A stretch of 64,000 nucleotides of DNA, from positions 22,257,701 to 22,321,700 of the forward strand of contig CM054178.1 of the NCBI GenBank assembly GCA_028829895.1, given 5' to 3'. The DNA is from Sinotaia quadrata (lineage: Eukaryota > Mollusca > Gastropoda > Architaenioglossa > Viviparidae). Shown here one piece after another: positions 12,631 through 22,785 of the stretch. Each line of letters begins with the position of its first letter. The first letter of the stretch is position 1. Both the position numbers and the translations under genes were made by a program. The notes under the pieces are model-generated. The model was not told the DNA's origin and searched no databases. It saw only the letters and a program-made list of their open reading frames with translations.

Positions 12631-14884
12631 CATACCTGCCTACCTTCCGCTTTTAGCGGAAGAATCTCCCGCTTTTACCTCGAATCTCCCGCTCTTCCGC
12701 TTCCAAAAGAAATCTTCCGCTTTCATTTTCATTTTCAATTTTTTTTTTTCACGATCGATTATGACAGGACGAAAAACTTACCGTGCGTTCAATAGAGCTA
12801 ACGGCGGCGTAACTCTAACTGCTTCTCTGTCGTCTGCTATGAGCTCTTCAGCATACGAGTCCTTTTCTAACACTTCCGGAATCTTATTCGTCGGCCGTTA
12901 TTAATTTTAGTTGACAAAACAGAATTTCGCTCGTGAAATAAACATTTTCTTTAAATATTTTTTATGTTTAGAAGTTAGAGCTTAGCGGGATAAGCAAATT
13001 CGGTTCATAACGTTTTTACTGCCGTTCGACCGATAGACGAAGTTCGCTTTTTCAAAATGGCGGCCACGTAGCGATAGTATATGCGTGACAATTACGAAAT
13101 ATTTACTTTAATAAATAACATTCAACTTACATGTAAGACAGTCTATGCAATTTTCTTCAGAAATTATCCGTCCTAAACGTGCTACTTTGACGAATTATAT
13201 TGCAATGCTAGGAAAAAGATTGGCGTTTTCAATAACGGTAGGCCTATGTTTGAAACCGCATTGAAGTTCAAATAATCATTTTTCTAGAATCCGTTGTAAT
13301 TATTCTTATATAATATGTAAGGCTTCAAAATTTATTTTTTAAAAAAAAGTGACACAAGTTTTAAAACAAAAGATCATCGGCGATAAAGAAATGATCCTGA
13401 GTCAAATTTGAAAGTAATTTACGGAATTGTGAACATTTTGATTTAGTCGAATTTTTTATTTTAATCATTTCTGCTAAAAAAATAATAAAAAATTAGAAAT
13501 ATATATACATGTATTTGTAAATTAGCCGTTGATATTTTGTGATTACGCAGTACACACATTATTATAATAGAATTTTAGAAGGCATGATAATAAATACACA
13601 TAATTGAACTTGAACACGGTTGAAGACAAAAGAAATGCATAAAACATTAAAAATAATAATATTAATCATATCCAATTCTTAATTAACAAAGCATGCTTAT
13701 TGAAGAATAATGTCTTTTTAATAACATTTTAAATGTTACAGGAAGACTTTCACTGTTTTTTCTCTAGTCTAATGGACATGTAAATTTAGAAAAATACAGG
13801 TGTTTTATATATTTAAATCATTTATAAATTAAAATCTGAACCAGATATTCTAAAACTAATAACTGGTATTGCTTTCTCATAACAAAGACAACATATATTC
13901 CAAATTTTATTAATGTGGATTGATAAATATATTTTTTTTAAAATTTCTTTGCAATATTCTGGTTCTATGTAGTATTAGAAAATAAAAAGACTGTACACTG
14001 AGGATGTAAAGGATAATAATATATAGTATTAGTATATTTAATTCTGAGAAATGACTAAGAGCAGTCCAATGTAGTATGGATAGGGTATATTTATTTTAAA
14101 AAAATAAACCACTTGAACACTTTTAAAGTTCTGTAGTCTTTATTTTACTCAAAATGACTTTTTTCCTCTGTTGAACTAAATGCTAAGACCCCTTTTGAAT
14201 AGTTGTAATTATTCCATGTCCCTGAAATTTGGTATACTAGTTTCTCATACATAAAATTAAAAGGTTGTGCATGGATGAAAGCCTATATGCTTTAGGTTTA
14301 GGTAAATTTTATTTTTTTAAATTCTACATGTTCTCCCAAAATATATATTTTAGATGGGTACAATAAAAAAAAATCATAACTTTTTTCTTAAAATTTTTCA
14401 ATAGGCACATGTTCCTTTTTGTGGCTTGTACATTAGATAATAAAAAGTTAAATATATATTTTTTTAAAAATCCATTTATGAAATATTTAATGAATTTCTG
14501 TAAAAGTTAAAATCATGATGCGGTACTTCAATGGCCCATTATTCTGAAATGTGAAGATCCTTCTTCAAATGAAGTCTAAAGAAATATCTAAATAAAACTG
14601 CCTAACACTTGGTGTGCTTGACAAAAATTCATCTAAAATAAACAGTGGAATGGAGACTAGACAAAATGTAGACAAATTGTTGTGCTTTGCATTAATCATT
14701 ACATTATTGGTAAGTTTATTTACAAATATTAACATTATTTTTTTTATTTTGCATTTATTTTATATTATTGGTATTTCTATTAAAAAGCCAGACTCCGCAT
14801 AAAATCTTCTGGTTTCCATTCAAAATCTTCTGGTTTTGGACCAGTGATCTTCTGGTTTTCTAAGGTGGGGGGTAGGCAGGTCTG
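12631..14884. mobile_element. AT-rich DNA transposon candidate with 14-bp TIRs, probably non-autonomous
   Basis: The left end CATACCTGCCTACC (12631-12644) matches the reverse complement of the right end, CAGACCTGCCTACC (14871-14884), at 13 of 14 positions. Both ends are flanked by CTATGG (12625-12630 and 14885-14890), a 6-bp target duplication. Subterminal motifs repeat: CTCCCGCTTTTA/CTTCCGCTTT variants on the left and ATCTTCTGGTTTT three times on the right. The interior 13000-14800 is extremely AT-rich and has no transposase. CA-starting ends suggest hAT-like ancestry, but hAT normally makes 8-bp duplications, so the superfamily is open. Confidence 0.7.
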
Positions 14885-14944
14885 CTATGGGCTAGATATG
14901 ATAGTCCCGGAATCTGAGTTGTCTAACCTGTGACCCAATCGGAA

Positions 14945-15002
<58 letters not shown>
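14945..15002. repeat. (AG)n microsatellite
   Basis: About 28 uninterrupted AG units. Confidence 0.95.
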
Positions 15003-15004
<2 letters not shown>

Positions 15005-15199
15005 TTCCAGCTACTATACATCGTACGTCTTACAGGGTCTGGCTACCCACACTTCTTACGCATATATACTCGTGTGAATGACGTACACACTACACATACA
15101 CGAATGACTATTGCAGCCCCATCCTACTCACAGGCAGGACTAACAGAATTTGCTCCTAAGTCACCTTCACCTATCATTTCCTTACTTGTGCTACTCGAG

Positions 15200-15600
15200 T
15201 TGGGCTACAATGACAAGTGCTACTCGACTCGCGCTATTCAAGTAGGGCTATAATGGCAAGTGTTACTCTACCCGCGCCACAAATGTAGGGCTACAATAAC
15301 AAGTGCTACTCGACCCGAGCCACAAAGTAAGGATACAATGACAAGTGCTACTCGACCCTCACTATGTCTACAATGACAAACGCTGCTTGACCGTGCTACA
15401 CAAGCAGGGGTACAATGAAAAGTGCTACTCGACCCGCGCCACAAAAGTATGGTTACAGTGACAAGTGCTACTCGATCCCCGCAACAAATGTTTCGCTCTA
15501 ATAGCAAGTGCTACTCGAGTCAAACTACTTAAGTTGGGCTACCAGGACAAGTGTACTCGAATACCGAGTGCTTGTGCTACCGTGAAACTCACATTTGCGC
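15200..15600. repeat. Degenerate ~42-bp satellite
   Basis: Imperfect units of the type GGCTACAATGACAAGTGCTA plus CTCGACCCGCGCCACAAAAGTA. The motifs GTGCTAC and CTCGA recur. It merges into the satellite region that the Gmr1-like element interrupts. Confidence 0.75.
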
Positions 15601-15787
15601 TGCTCGCAATCTTACCACTCGAATTACAGTTGTCATACCCGAATTATCCGCTATCCTTGTGCTACCCACACTCGTGCTTCCAGACAACCTTTCCGAGTTA
15701 ACCGTGCACACACTCTATAGTCTATACGTCATTGTACTAATCCTACTGGCGGTATCTCTGTAACTGCTAATAGTATTTGCTCTACTC

Positions 15788-15945
15788 GTACATGCACTAT
15801 CCGTTTACGTGCTGTTCATACTTGCACTATCCGTTTACGTGCTGTTCATACTTGCACTATCCGTTTACATGCTGTTCATACTTGCACTATCCGTTTACGT
15901 GCTGTTCATACTTGCACTATCCGTTTACGTGCTGTTCATACTTGC
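15788..15945. repeat. 30-bp satellite, left part (split by the LTR element)
   Basis: Five copies of CTTGCACTATCCGTTTACGT plus GCTGTTCATA. The last unit is cut after CTTGC, which is the target duplication. Confidence 0.97.
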
Positions 15946-17673
15946 TGTCACAGGAAATGAGGGACCGAAATTATATTTTATTTCATTTTAAAAAAAACCG
16001 CTAACAAAACTAGTTGAAGTAACCCGAGTTTTGTTATTTTTCGTATGTAGCATGTAACTTCCAGTAACGGTCACCTAAGATCTCTTTAGTAGACAGACGT
16101 TCGTGACGCAGTGTGTGTTAATTATCATATTGAAAATATATATTAGTTTGTGAAAGATATGTATATTAAATGATTGGGACAACTGCGCACTTCGAGTCAC
16201 GTGTTGTTGACAAGAGGAATGGCCAGTGCGCAATTAGAATTGGCTACAGAAAAACGTGCATCGCAATTACCACTTTATATCCAAGGCAAAAATCATGTCA
16301 CGGGACATAGCTTCTGGAAGTTTTGGAAACCTTCAGTGAAGGCTATATAAGAGGCGAAATGAAGACTTTACTCTCAATGTTGAAAACGTCGATTCGTCTG
16401 AAGCCAGTCTAACTTCACGTATGAATTATCTCATGTACAGAGATTTCATAAAGGAAAGCTGCAAAGATCTCTTTCCCTCCGTTTTCCATCCGTCTGATGC
16501 CATATATTGAGTAACGAGGCAAAATTACTCAGTATAATTGTTGGCAAAGTGGAAAGTTCGCTGTCCAAAGAAAACCCAATGCACGCGACGCTGGTTGTAT
16601 GCAGTTAACGACACGAGGGACCAACTTGTTCTTCCCCCTGTCTGAGTTCGTTTTGGCAGTCTATCCCGCAAATTGAGGGGCTAGCGCCAGAGATACATAT
16701 CCGGATTTCTACACTCAATGTAATGCGACGACACATCCCACTGGACGACTCCGCCCGATAATGCTAAACGTCGTTGGGGTGTCCGTATCCACGACAACCA
16801 GAAACAGCGACAATTATCGAGACTGACAACAGTCAGTTAAATTTCAGATTTCTCCCCAGTGATGATCTGAAAGTGGTGCCTAGATTCTGCAGAATCTTCA
16901 CCTGTAATGCACGCCTCAATTGCGTGTGATCTTCACTTTGAAGTGCCGCTTATAAGTGACGTGTGAGCTTACGTCGTCTCCTTGGAACTCTGACATTAAT
17001 AGTGAGTAATCAATTAGCACGGCTAACGCGCACATACTTAACTCAGGACTCTTAAGAAAATGAACACTATTATATCGTTTGCAAAATAAGATCTCTAATG
17101 TTAAAAGTAATGCTTATTTTACATGTGAATTATTGTTAAAGCGGCCACATTTGCCGCATAAGAATTGTGTAATTAATCTTTATTTTATATTTTGAATTTC
17201 ATCATTTTCATCTCCCCTTATTTCCCACAGAGTGCATGACATTGGAAAGTTGAATGAATGATTAATCACTGTGCGAAAGAGTAGTGCCCCTTTTAAATCG
17301 GGAAATAAATAACCTGATTTAAACATCTTTCAACTCTCTTGTTATTCATAGTTTTTGAGAGGGACGAAAGAATTTGTACTATTGTTTTGCACCGTTCGTC
17401 TGTTCGTCCATTTATTCACATTTATGATACACACTCACAACACACACCGCCAATAAAACGTTCCTTGGCATGACATTAATAAATCGGGCCCCACCCAAAC
17501 ATCAATGGAGTATGTCATGTGTGTCTATGTAACAACTTGACGCGACGTAGTACTGGCATACGTCACCGGGCTTTTCTTGGAGGTGCACCGGAGCAGGCCA
17601 AAAATAGACTTCACCCTTGCATCTCTAACTTCAGCTCGGGGTCGGCTTGTAACGAGCCTCCCGTTTTGTGACA
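15946..17673 (+). repeat. 5' LTR of the Gmr1-like element
   Basis: 1728 bp, starting TGTCACAGG and ending TTTTGTGACA. A TATA box (TATATAA, 16344-16350) in a short GC-richer context should place transcription start near 16375. AATAAA hexamers at 17304 and 17452 are candidate polyadenylation signals, which would make R unusually long (about 1 kb). Confidence 0.96.
16344..16350 (+). promoter_or_regulatory. TATA box in the 5' LTR
   Basis: TATATAA about 400 bases into the LTR, with an initiator-like TCTCAATG about 25-30 bases downstream. The same motif recurs in the 3' LTR at 23184. Confidence 0.6.
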
Positions 17674-18135
17674 TCTGGTGACCACTGACGTGATCTGACA
17701 AGGTAAATTGTGTTGTTGTAAGAAAGTATCATCTCTTTCCTGCTTTTCTATCTCATCACCATTATGCATTGTTTATTGCATGTTAGGGCTTTGCTATTGA
17801 GACTTAGGTGAACTGGATTTTGATAAGACTTATTATTGTGTTGAAATAAGTTTTATAATCTTTACGCTATTATCGTTAACGCGTACCGACTCGTGTTTAG
17901 ACGTACATAGATCGATATTTTGTACGCTACATTAGCAACTGTTGTTTTGCTAATTTTGCTAACTTTGCAAATTTGCGATTAGGATTTCTTTTATTCGTGT
18001 TTGTCATAATCCTAATCACGTGGTGGCTGGTGTTCATACACACACCATTGCACCACTTGTGACCGACAGAGGTCAAAATCCCGCGAATATTCTAAGTCAC
18101 TTTATCCATACTCGTGATAACTAGCAATTTTAAAA
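17674..18135 (+). other. Untranslated leader of the Gmr1-like element
   Basis: Non-coding stretch between the 5' LTR and the gag start; it holds the primer-binding site. No packaging structure was identified by eye. Confidence 0.6.
17676..17693 (+). promoter_or_regulatory. Primer-binding site of the Gmr1-like element
   Basis: TGGTGACCACTGACGTGA begins two bases after the LTR end. The TGG start fits pairing to a tRNA CCA end. I cannot assign the tRNA isotype with confidence. Confidence 0.65.
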
Positions 18136-21100
18136 ATGGCCGAGCTAGTAAACATAAAGAAAGAACTCATGGCTATGGGTAGAGAATTCGGGTACGAGAA
18201 AGCCGACCTAAAGAAATACGTGGATGAGGAGATAACTAAATGGTATGTTGCGAAAGAAAATGAGGCGAAAGAGGCTATAGAGCTAGAAGATAAGAGACAG
18301 TTAGCTAAACAGCTAGAGATGCAAACTCTGAGAGAACTAGAGGATAAGAAAAATAAGCTAGAGGAAAAAAGATCGAAAGAGGCGAGAGAGTTGGAGGAGA
18401 AAAGAGCGAAAGAGGCTAGAGAACTTGAGGATAAGAAAAATAAGCTAGAGGAAAAAAGATCGAAAGAGGCGAGAGAGTTAGAAGAGAAAAGGGCGAAAGA
18501 GGCTAGAGAATTAGAGGATAAGAAAAATAAGCTAGAGGAAAAAAGAGCTAAAGAGGCAAGAGAAATAGAGTTATTAAAGATTCAGTCTGCTAGGGATTTA
18601 GAAGATAAAAGGCAGGAAGCAGAAGAGAAAAAGCTTAGATTAAAAGCTAAAGCACATCAGGAACAGCTTGAATTAGCTAAGCAAGAGTTAACAGCTAGAG
18701 AGAAGTTGTTAGAGGGGACTGCTAAGCAACAGGCCGAATTAAATAAACCCCGGACACGGCTAGCTTTCTTCAACCATGAAGTCGAGACGATTGACGAGTT
18801 TTTGACACGCTTTGACAGCTTCATTGCCAACTTTAATTACACTGACATTGAAAAGAAACAACAACTCGGTCAAATACTTCAAGGTGAAAGCTCGCGCGCA
18901 TTTACTGATCTAACGCGCGATCCCGCTATTACTTATGCAGATCTCAAAACGGGTTTGATGCGTACTTTTCAATGTACAGCAGAAGGCTTTCGAAAAATGT
19001 TTAGGAGAGCCATACCTAAAGCAAATGACACCATGCAAGCCTTCGGTACCCGGTTACGCCATTATCTTGATAGATGGATTGATTTGACAGACATCCAGAA
19101 GACATATGAGGGCCTATTTGATTTGATATTAAGAGATCAATTTCTCCATATTGCTCCGCCTGCAATGACGACATATTTGCAGCGAAATCCCCCGACTAAC
19201 TTCTGTGATATGTTGAAGTTAGCAGACACGTATAATGATTACCCCGATCCGGTAATTACGAGGAGTGCACCACGCCCTCCTCTTACAAATCGGCAGAAGT
19301 ATACACCGAAATTGAACCGACCAATGACGAAATCGGAAAAACCCGAACCGGTACAGCGGACATATACTAAGTCACAAGACGTACGACGTCACACACGCGA
19401 CTCCCCACCTATGACATGTTACACTTGCAAAGGGAAGGGGCATAGTTCTCAGAACTGTCCCAGTCCACGTGATGTAAAAGTATGCACTGAAACAGGTGCA
19501 ACTCTAAAGACCCAACAGGCTACAGTAAACGGAAAAAGAGTCAAAATACTGGTCGATACAGGCGCGTCCATAAGCTGCATAAATGCTAAACTTGTACGCC
19601 CTGAACAGTATCTAAGAGGTAGTGTCCGCATTCGATGTGTTATGGGACACCTTAGTACATGTCCAAGAGCCACTGTACATGTTACGTCACCCGTATTTTC
19701 CGGTACAGTCACCGCCGCAGTGATAAGAGACATGCAGTTCGGATTCATACTATCGCCCGGGCAGTGTGACACACACACTGATGGCATCTATCCTGTTCTC
19801 CCCGTAACCACTAGAGCACAACGGGAACGTAGTAAACAAGGACCCCCAGCTCTAAAGATAGTCGAGAATACATTCCCGCAGTTGACCCCAAGTCAACTCA
19901 GTCACCTGCAGCAGGAGGACAAAAGTTTGTCCTCAATGCTAAAGCTGGCACGGAAAAACACTATTACGTCCAGCAAGTACGCAACAATGACGTATTTCCT
20001 GAAGGACGGACTAGCGTTTCGGCGCACCGACTATAAGGAAAATGATACTAGAAGCACCACGTGTTTATTTACCCCTACACCACTCAGACCGCTGATTCTA
20101 AGCTTTGCACACGACTCAATCATGTCTGGACATCAGGGCGCGCGTCGCACTGAGCAGCGGATTCGTGAAGACTTCTTTTGGCCAGGCCTGAGTAGGGATG
20201 TTCGCTCGTACGTTCGTACATGTACGCAGTGTCAACAACATATCGACCGAGGGCGTGTCAGTCGAGTTCCCCTCGAGATAGTACCAACAGTAGAGGAACC
20301 ATTCCTAAAAGTCGCAGTAGACATTATTGGCCCAATCATTCCCGCGGCCGAAGGAGGATATCGCTATATCCTAACAATCGTGGATTTTGCAACACGATAT
20401 CCAGAAGCAGTCGCATTAAAGGGCATCACAGCAATCGAAGTCGCAGACGCTTTAATAGACGTATTTTCTCGCACGGGCGTTCCCCGAGAAATATTGAGTG
20501 ACCAGGGCACTCAATTCACCTCAGCAATGATGGCTGAAACAATGCGTCTACTGGCGTGTAAACAGTTGTTCTCATCACCATATCACGCTCAGTCTAATGG
20601 TGCCGTTGAACGTTTCAACGGTACAATAAAGAAAATGTTAATTAAAATGGCCTCGGAACAACCCGACCAGTGGCCACGTTTTCTAGCACCATTACTCTTC
20701 GCGTATCGCGAACTCCCACAAGAGAGTACGGGCTACTCACCGTTCCAACTACTATACGGCAGGCAACCTCGTGGTCCCCTTAAGCTAATAAAAGAAACAT
20801 GGGTCAAGGGAGACACTGTGACTGATGGTAAAGATGTTCACACATACGTAGCCGAACTACGTCAACGTCTGACCGAGACATGTCACTTAGCACAGGAAAA
20901 CATTCGCGAAAAACAACCCCGATACAAGCGAAATTTTGACCGTACGGCTGTGGAACGTGACCTCGAACCAGGTCAGCTCGTGTTACTCTTGCGGCCCACA
21001 CATAACAACCGCATGCAAATGCACTGGCGTGGACCCTACCGTGTTATTAAGCGTGTGAAGCAGAACGATTATAGCATACAGATAGGAAATAAGCAGAAAA

Positions 21101-22659
21101 TCTATCACATAAATATGCTCAAGCGGTACTACGAACGCAGCGACGAACAGATACAAAACGTGAATGTCGCACTGATACAATTGGAAGACTCCAATTTCAG
21201 AACAGACATGATGTCCGCCGAAACCCAGCCTAACTCCGCAGTTACAGTCGATCAAGTCGAGATTGACTCGAACTTAACTGTCGAACAGCGCGACGCAATG
21301 TCAAAGCTCTTACACAGACACGCGCGCATATTCACCGACCAACCGGGCCACTCAGATTTGGTTGAACACCGCATAAAACTTTTAAGTGACAAACCGATAC
21401 GCTTAAAACAGTACCCACAGAAATATGAGAGCACAAAGTACATAGCAGAACAGGTGCGTGAAATGCAAAAACAGGGCGTGATTGAACAGTCAATCTCCCC
21501 ATATTCATCACCGGTCGTCTTAGTTAAAAAGAAAGACGGTACGCTTCGTTTTTGTGTGGACTACAGACAGTTAAATGAGATAACTGAATTCGATGCGGAA
21601 CCTATCCCAAATCAGGACGAATTATTCGCAAAACTAACCAAGGCACATTACTTTTCGAAGTTTGACATGTGCAAAGGGTACTGGCAACTGTCAGTTGCTA
21701 TTGACGACAGACCAAAAACAGCATTTCCAACCCCGCTAGGCTTATTTCAGTTTTGCCGACTACCGTTCGGACTAGCGAACGCACCCGCAACATTTGCGCG
21801 CTTCATGCGAAAGTTACCGTTAGAGAGCGTTAACGCATTGAATTTCTTTGATGACATACTGGTAGCAACAGGAACATGGGACCAACATTTATCCTCAGTG
21901 AGTGGTCTACTTGACATTCTCGAGCGCCATAAATTGACCGTGAAACCCTCCAAAGTACGCGCGGGCTTTCGAGAGATTGAGTTTCTTGGCCATATCATAA
22001 GTGACGGACATATAGGCCCAAATCTAGACTTAACTGCAGCCATTCGTGACATGACCTTACCGACTACAAAGAAACAGGTCAGGGCAGTTTTGGGGCTAGT
22101 GGGGTACTACCGAAAATTTGTCCCAAACTTCAGTACGCTTCTTAAACCACTGACGGACTTAACTGGGAACAAACAACCTACGAAAATACGATGGACGGCC
22201 GAGTGTAGCACCGCCCTCGAAAAGGTGAAGGACATCTTGACCAGTAAACCCGTCCTACAGTTACCAGACTTTGACAAAAGATTTATTGTCAGGACCGACG
22301 CATCAGACGAAGGCCTCGGTGCCATACTTCTCCAAGAGACAGATGACGAATACCTACCGGTAGCATACGCGTCTAAGAAACTGTTAGATCGTGAGACACG
22401 GTATTCTACGATTGAAAAAGAGTGCCTAGCAATCGTATGGGCACTCAAGAAATTTAGTGCTTATCTGTACTCTAAACCATTCATCCTGCAGTGCGATCAT
22501 AAGCCGCTGACATATCTGCGCACTAGCATGTATGATAACGCTAGGCTAACTAGATGGACACTCCTGCTACAGGAGTATAGCTTCGTTGTCGAACACATCG
22601 CGGGCCGAGAGAATTCGGGTGCCGATGCATTATCCCGGCATGCCATAACCGCGATATAA
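18136..22659 (+). CDS. Gag-pol polyprotein, 1507 aa, with integrase upstream of reverse transcriptase
   Basis: One frame encodes all proteins, with no frameshift or stop between gag and pol. In order: an N-terminal charged coiled coil (about residues 45-205) with a 29-residue tandem repeat; a capsid-like region (about 210-370); a CCHC knuckle (C428, C431, H436, C441); an aspartic protease with DTGAS at 474; an integrase with HHCC zinc finger (H659, H666, C696, C699), catalytic D729, D789 and E825 (D-x35-E) and a GPY motif at 966-968; a reverse transcriptase with VDYRQLN near 1142 and FFDD at 1237-1240; and an RNase H with D1388, E1427 and D1454. All catalytic residues are present. There is no chromodomain and no envelope. 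The domain content is Ty3/gypsy but the order is that of Ty1/copia, as known for Gmr1-like elements. The Met at 18136 follows a 462-base leader. Confidence 0.97.
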   Translation: MAELVNIKKELMAMGREFGYEKADLKKYVDEEITKWYVAKENEAKEAIELEDKRQLAKQLEMQTLRELEDKKNKLEEKRSKEARELEEKRAKEARELEDKKNKLEEKRSKEARELEEKRAKEARELEDKKNKLEEKRAKEAREIELLKIQSARDLEDKRQEAEEKKLRLKAKAHQEQLELAKQELTAREKLLEGTAKQQAELNKPRTRLAFFNHEVETIDEFLTRFDSFIANFNYTDIEKKQQLGQILQGESSRAFTDLTRDPAITYADLKTGLMRTFQCTAEGFRKMFRRAIPKANDTMQAFGTRLRHYLDRWIDLTDIQKTYEGLFDLILRDQFLHIAPPAMTTYLQRNPPTNFCDMLKLADTYNDYPDPVITRSAPRPPLTNRQKYTPKLNRPMTKSEKPEPVQRTYTKSQDVRRHTRDSPPMTCYTCKGKGHSSQNCPSPRDVKVCTETGATLKTQQATVNGKRVKILVDTGASISCINAKLVRPEQYLRGSVRIRCVMGHLSTCPRATVHVTSPVFSGTVTAAVIRDMQFGFILSPGQCDTHTDGIYPVLPVTTRAQRERSKQGPPALKIVENTFPQLTPSQLSHLQQEDKSLSSMLKLARKNTITSSKYATMTYFLKDGLAFRRTDYKENDTRSTTCLFTPTPLRPLILSFAHDSIMSGHQGARRTEQRIREDFFWPGLSRDVRSYVRTCTQCQQHIDRGRVSRVPLEIVPTVEEPFLKVAVDIIGPIIPAAEGGYRYILTIVDFATRYPEAVALKGITAIEVADALIDVFSRTGVPREILSDQGTQFTSAMMAETMRLLACKQLFSSPYHAQSNGAVERFNGTIKKMLIKMASEQPDQWPRFLAPLLFAYRELPQESTGYSPFQLLYGRQPRGPLKLIKETWVKGDTVTDGKDVHTYVAELRQRLTETCHLAQENIREKQPRYKRNFDRTAVERDLEPGQLVLLLRPTHNNRMQMHWRGPYRVIKRVKQNDYSIQIGNKQKIYHINMLKRYYERSDEQIQNVNVALIQLEDSNFRTDMMSAETQPNSAVTVDQVEIDSNLTVEQRDAMSKLLHRHARIFTDQPGHSDLVEHRIKLLSDKPIRLKQYPQKYESTKYIAEQVREMQKQGVIEQSISPYSSPVVLVKKKDGTLRFCVDYRQLNEITEFDAEPIPNQDELFAKLTKAHYFSKFDMCKGYWQLSVAIDDRPKTAFPTPLGLFQFCRLPFGLANAPATFARFMRKLPLESVNALNFFDDILVATGTWDQHLSSVSGLLDILERHKLTVKPSKVRAGFREIEFLGHIISDGHIGPNLDLTAAIRDMTLPTTKKQVRAVLGLVGYYRKFVPNFSTLLKPLTDLTGNKQPTKIRWTAECSTALEKVKDILTSKPVLQLPDFDKRFIVRTDASDEGLGAILLQETDDEYLPVAYASKKLLDRETRYSTIEKECLAIVWALKKFSAYLYSKPFILQCDHKPLTYLRTSMYDNARLTRWTLLLQEYSFVVEHIAGRENSGADALSRHAITAI
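18334..18564 (+). repeat. 87-bp in-frame tandem repeat inside gag
   Basis: About 2.6 copies of a unit encoding ELEDKKNKLEEKRSKEAR followed by ELEEKRAKEAR (29 residues). It lengthens the coiled coil by whole heptads without breaking the frame. Copies are nearly identical at DNA level, so the expansion is recent. Confidence 0.9.
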
Positions 22660-22776
22660 ACAAGAGAGAGGATAGTCTCTCCACAGATGCGCATAAAATT
22701 CCTGTGGGGACTATCGAATGAAATAAAATTTTTGTTCCTAATTGATTTCCACTCTGTGAGCTCCAATCAATTTTAA

Positions 22777-22785
22777 GAAGGGGGT
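22777..22785 (+). promoter_or_regulatory. Polypurine tract of the Gmr1-like element
   Basis: AAGAAGGGGG followed by TT directly before the 3' LTR; the expected position for plus-strand priming. Confidence 0.75.

Noticed and set aside
12554..12904. 116-codon frame crossing the left end of the DNA transposon
   Set aside because: It runs across the terminal inverted repeat and has no transposase motif. The short segment from the internal Met (MTGRKTYR) might be a relic exon, but nothing supports it.
15777..16004. Repeated hydrophobic frame (YLHYPFTCCS), also at 24508-24927
   Set aside because: The 30-bp unit is a multiple of three and open in several frames, so apparent membrane-like proteins are satellite artefacts.
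20220..20501. Overlapping 93-codon frame within gag-pol
   Set aside because: Shadow of the integrase coding frame in another register; no independent signal.
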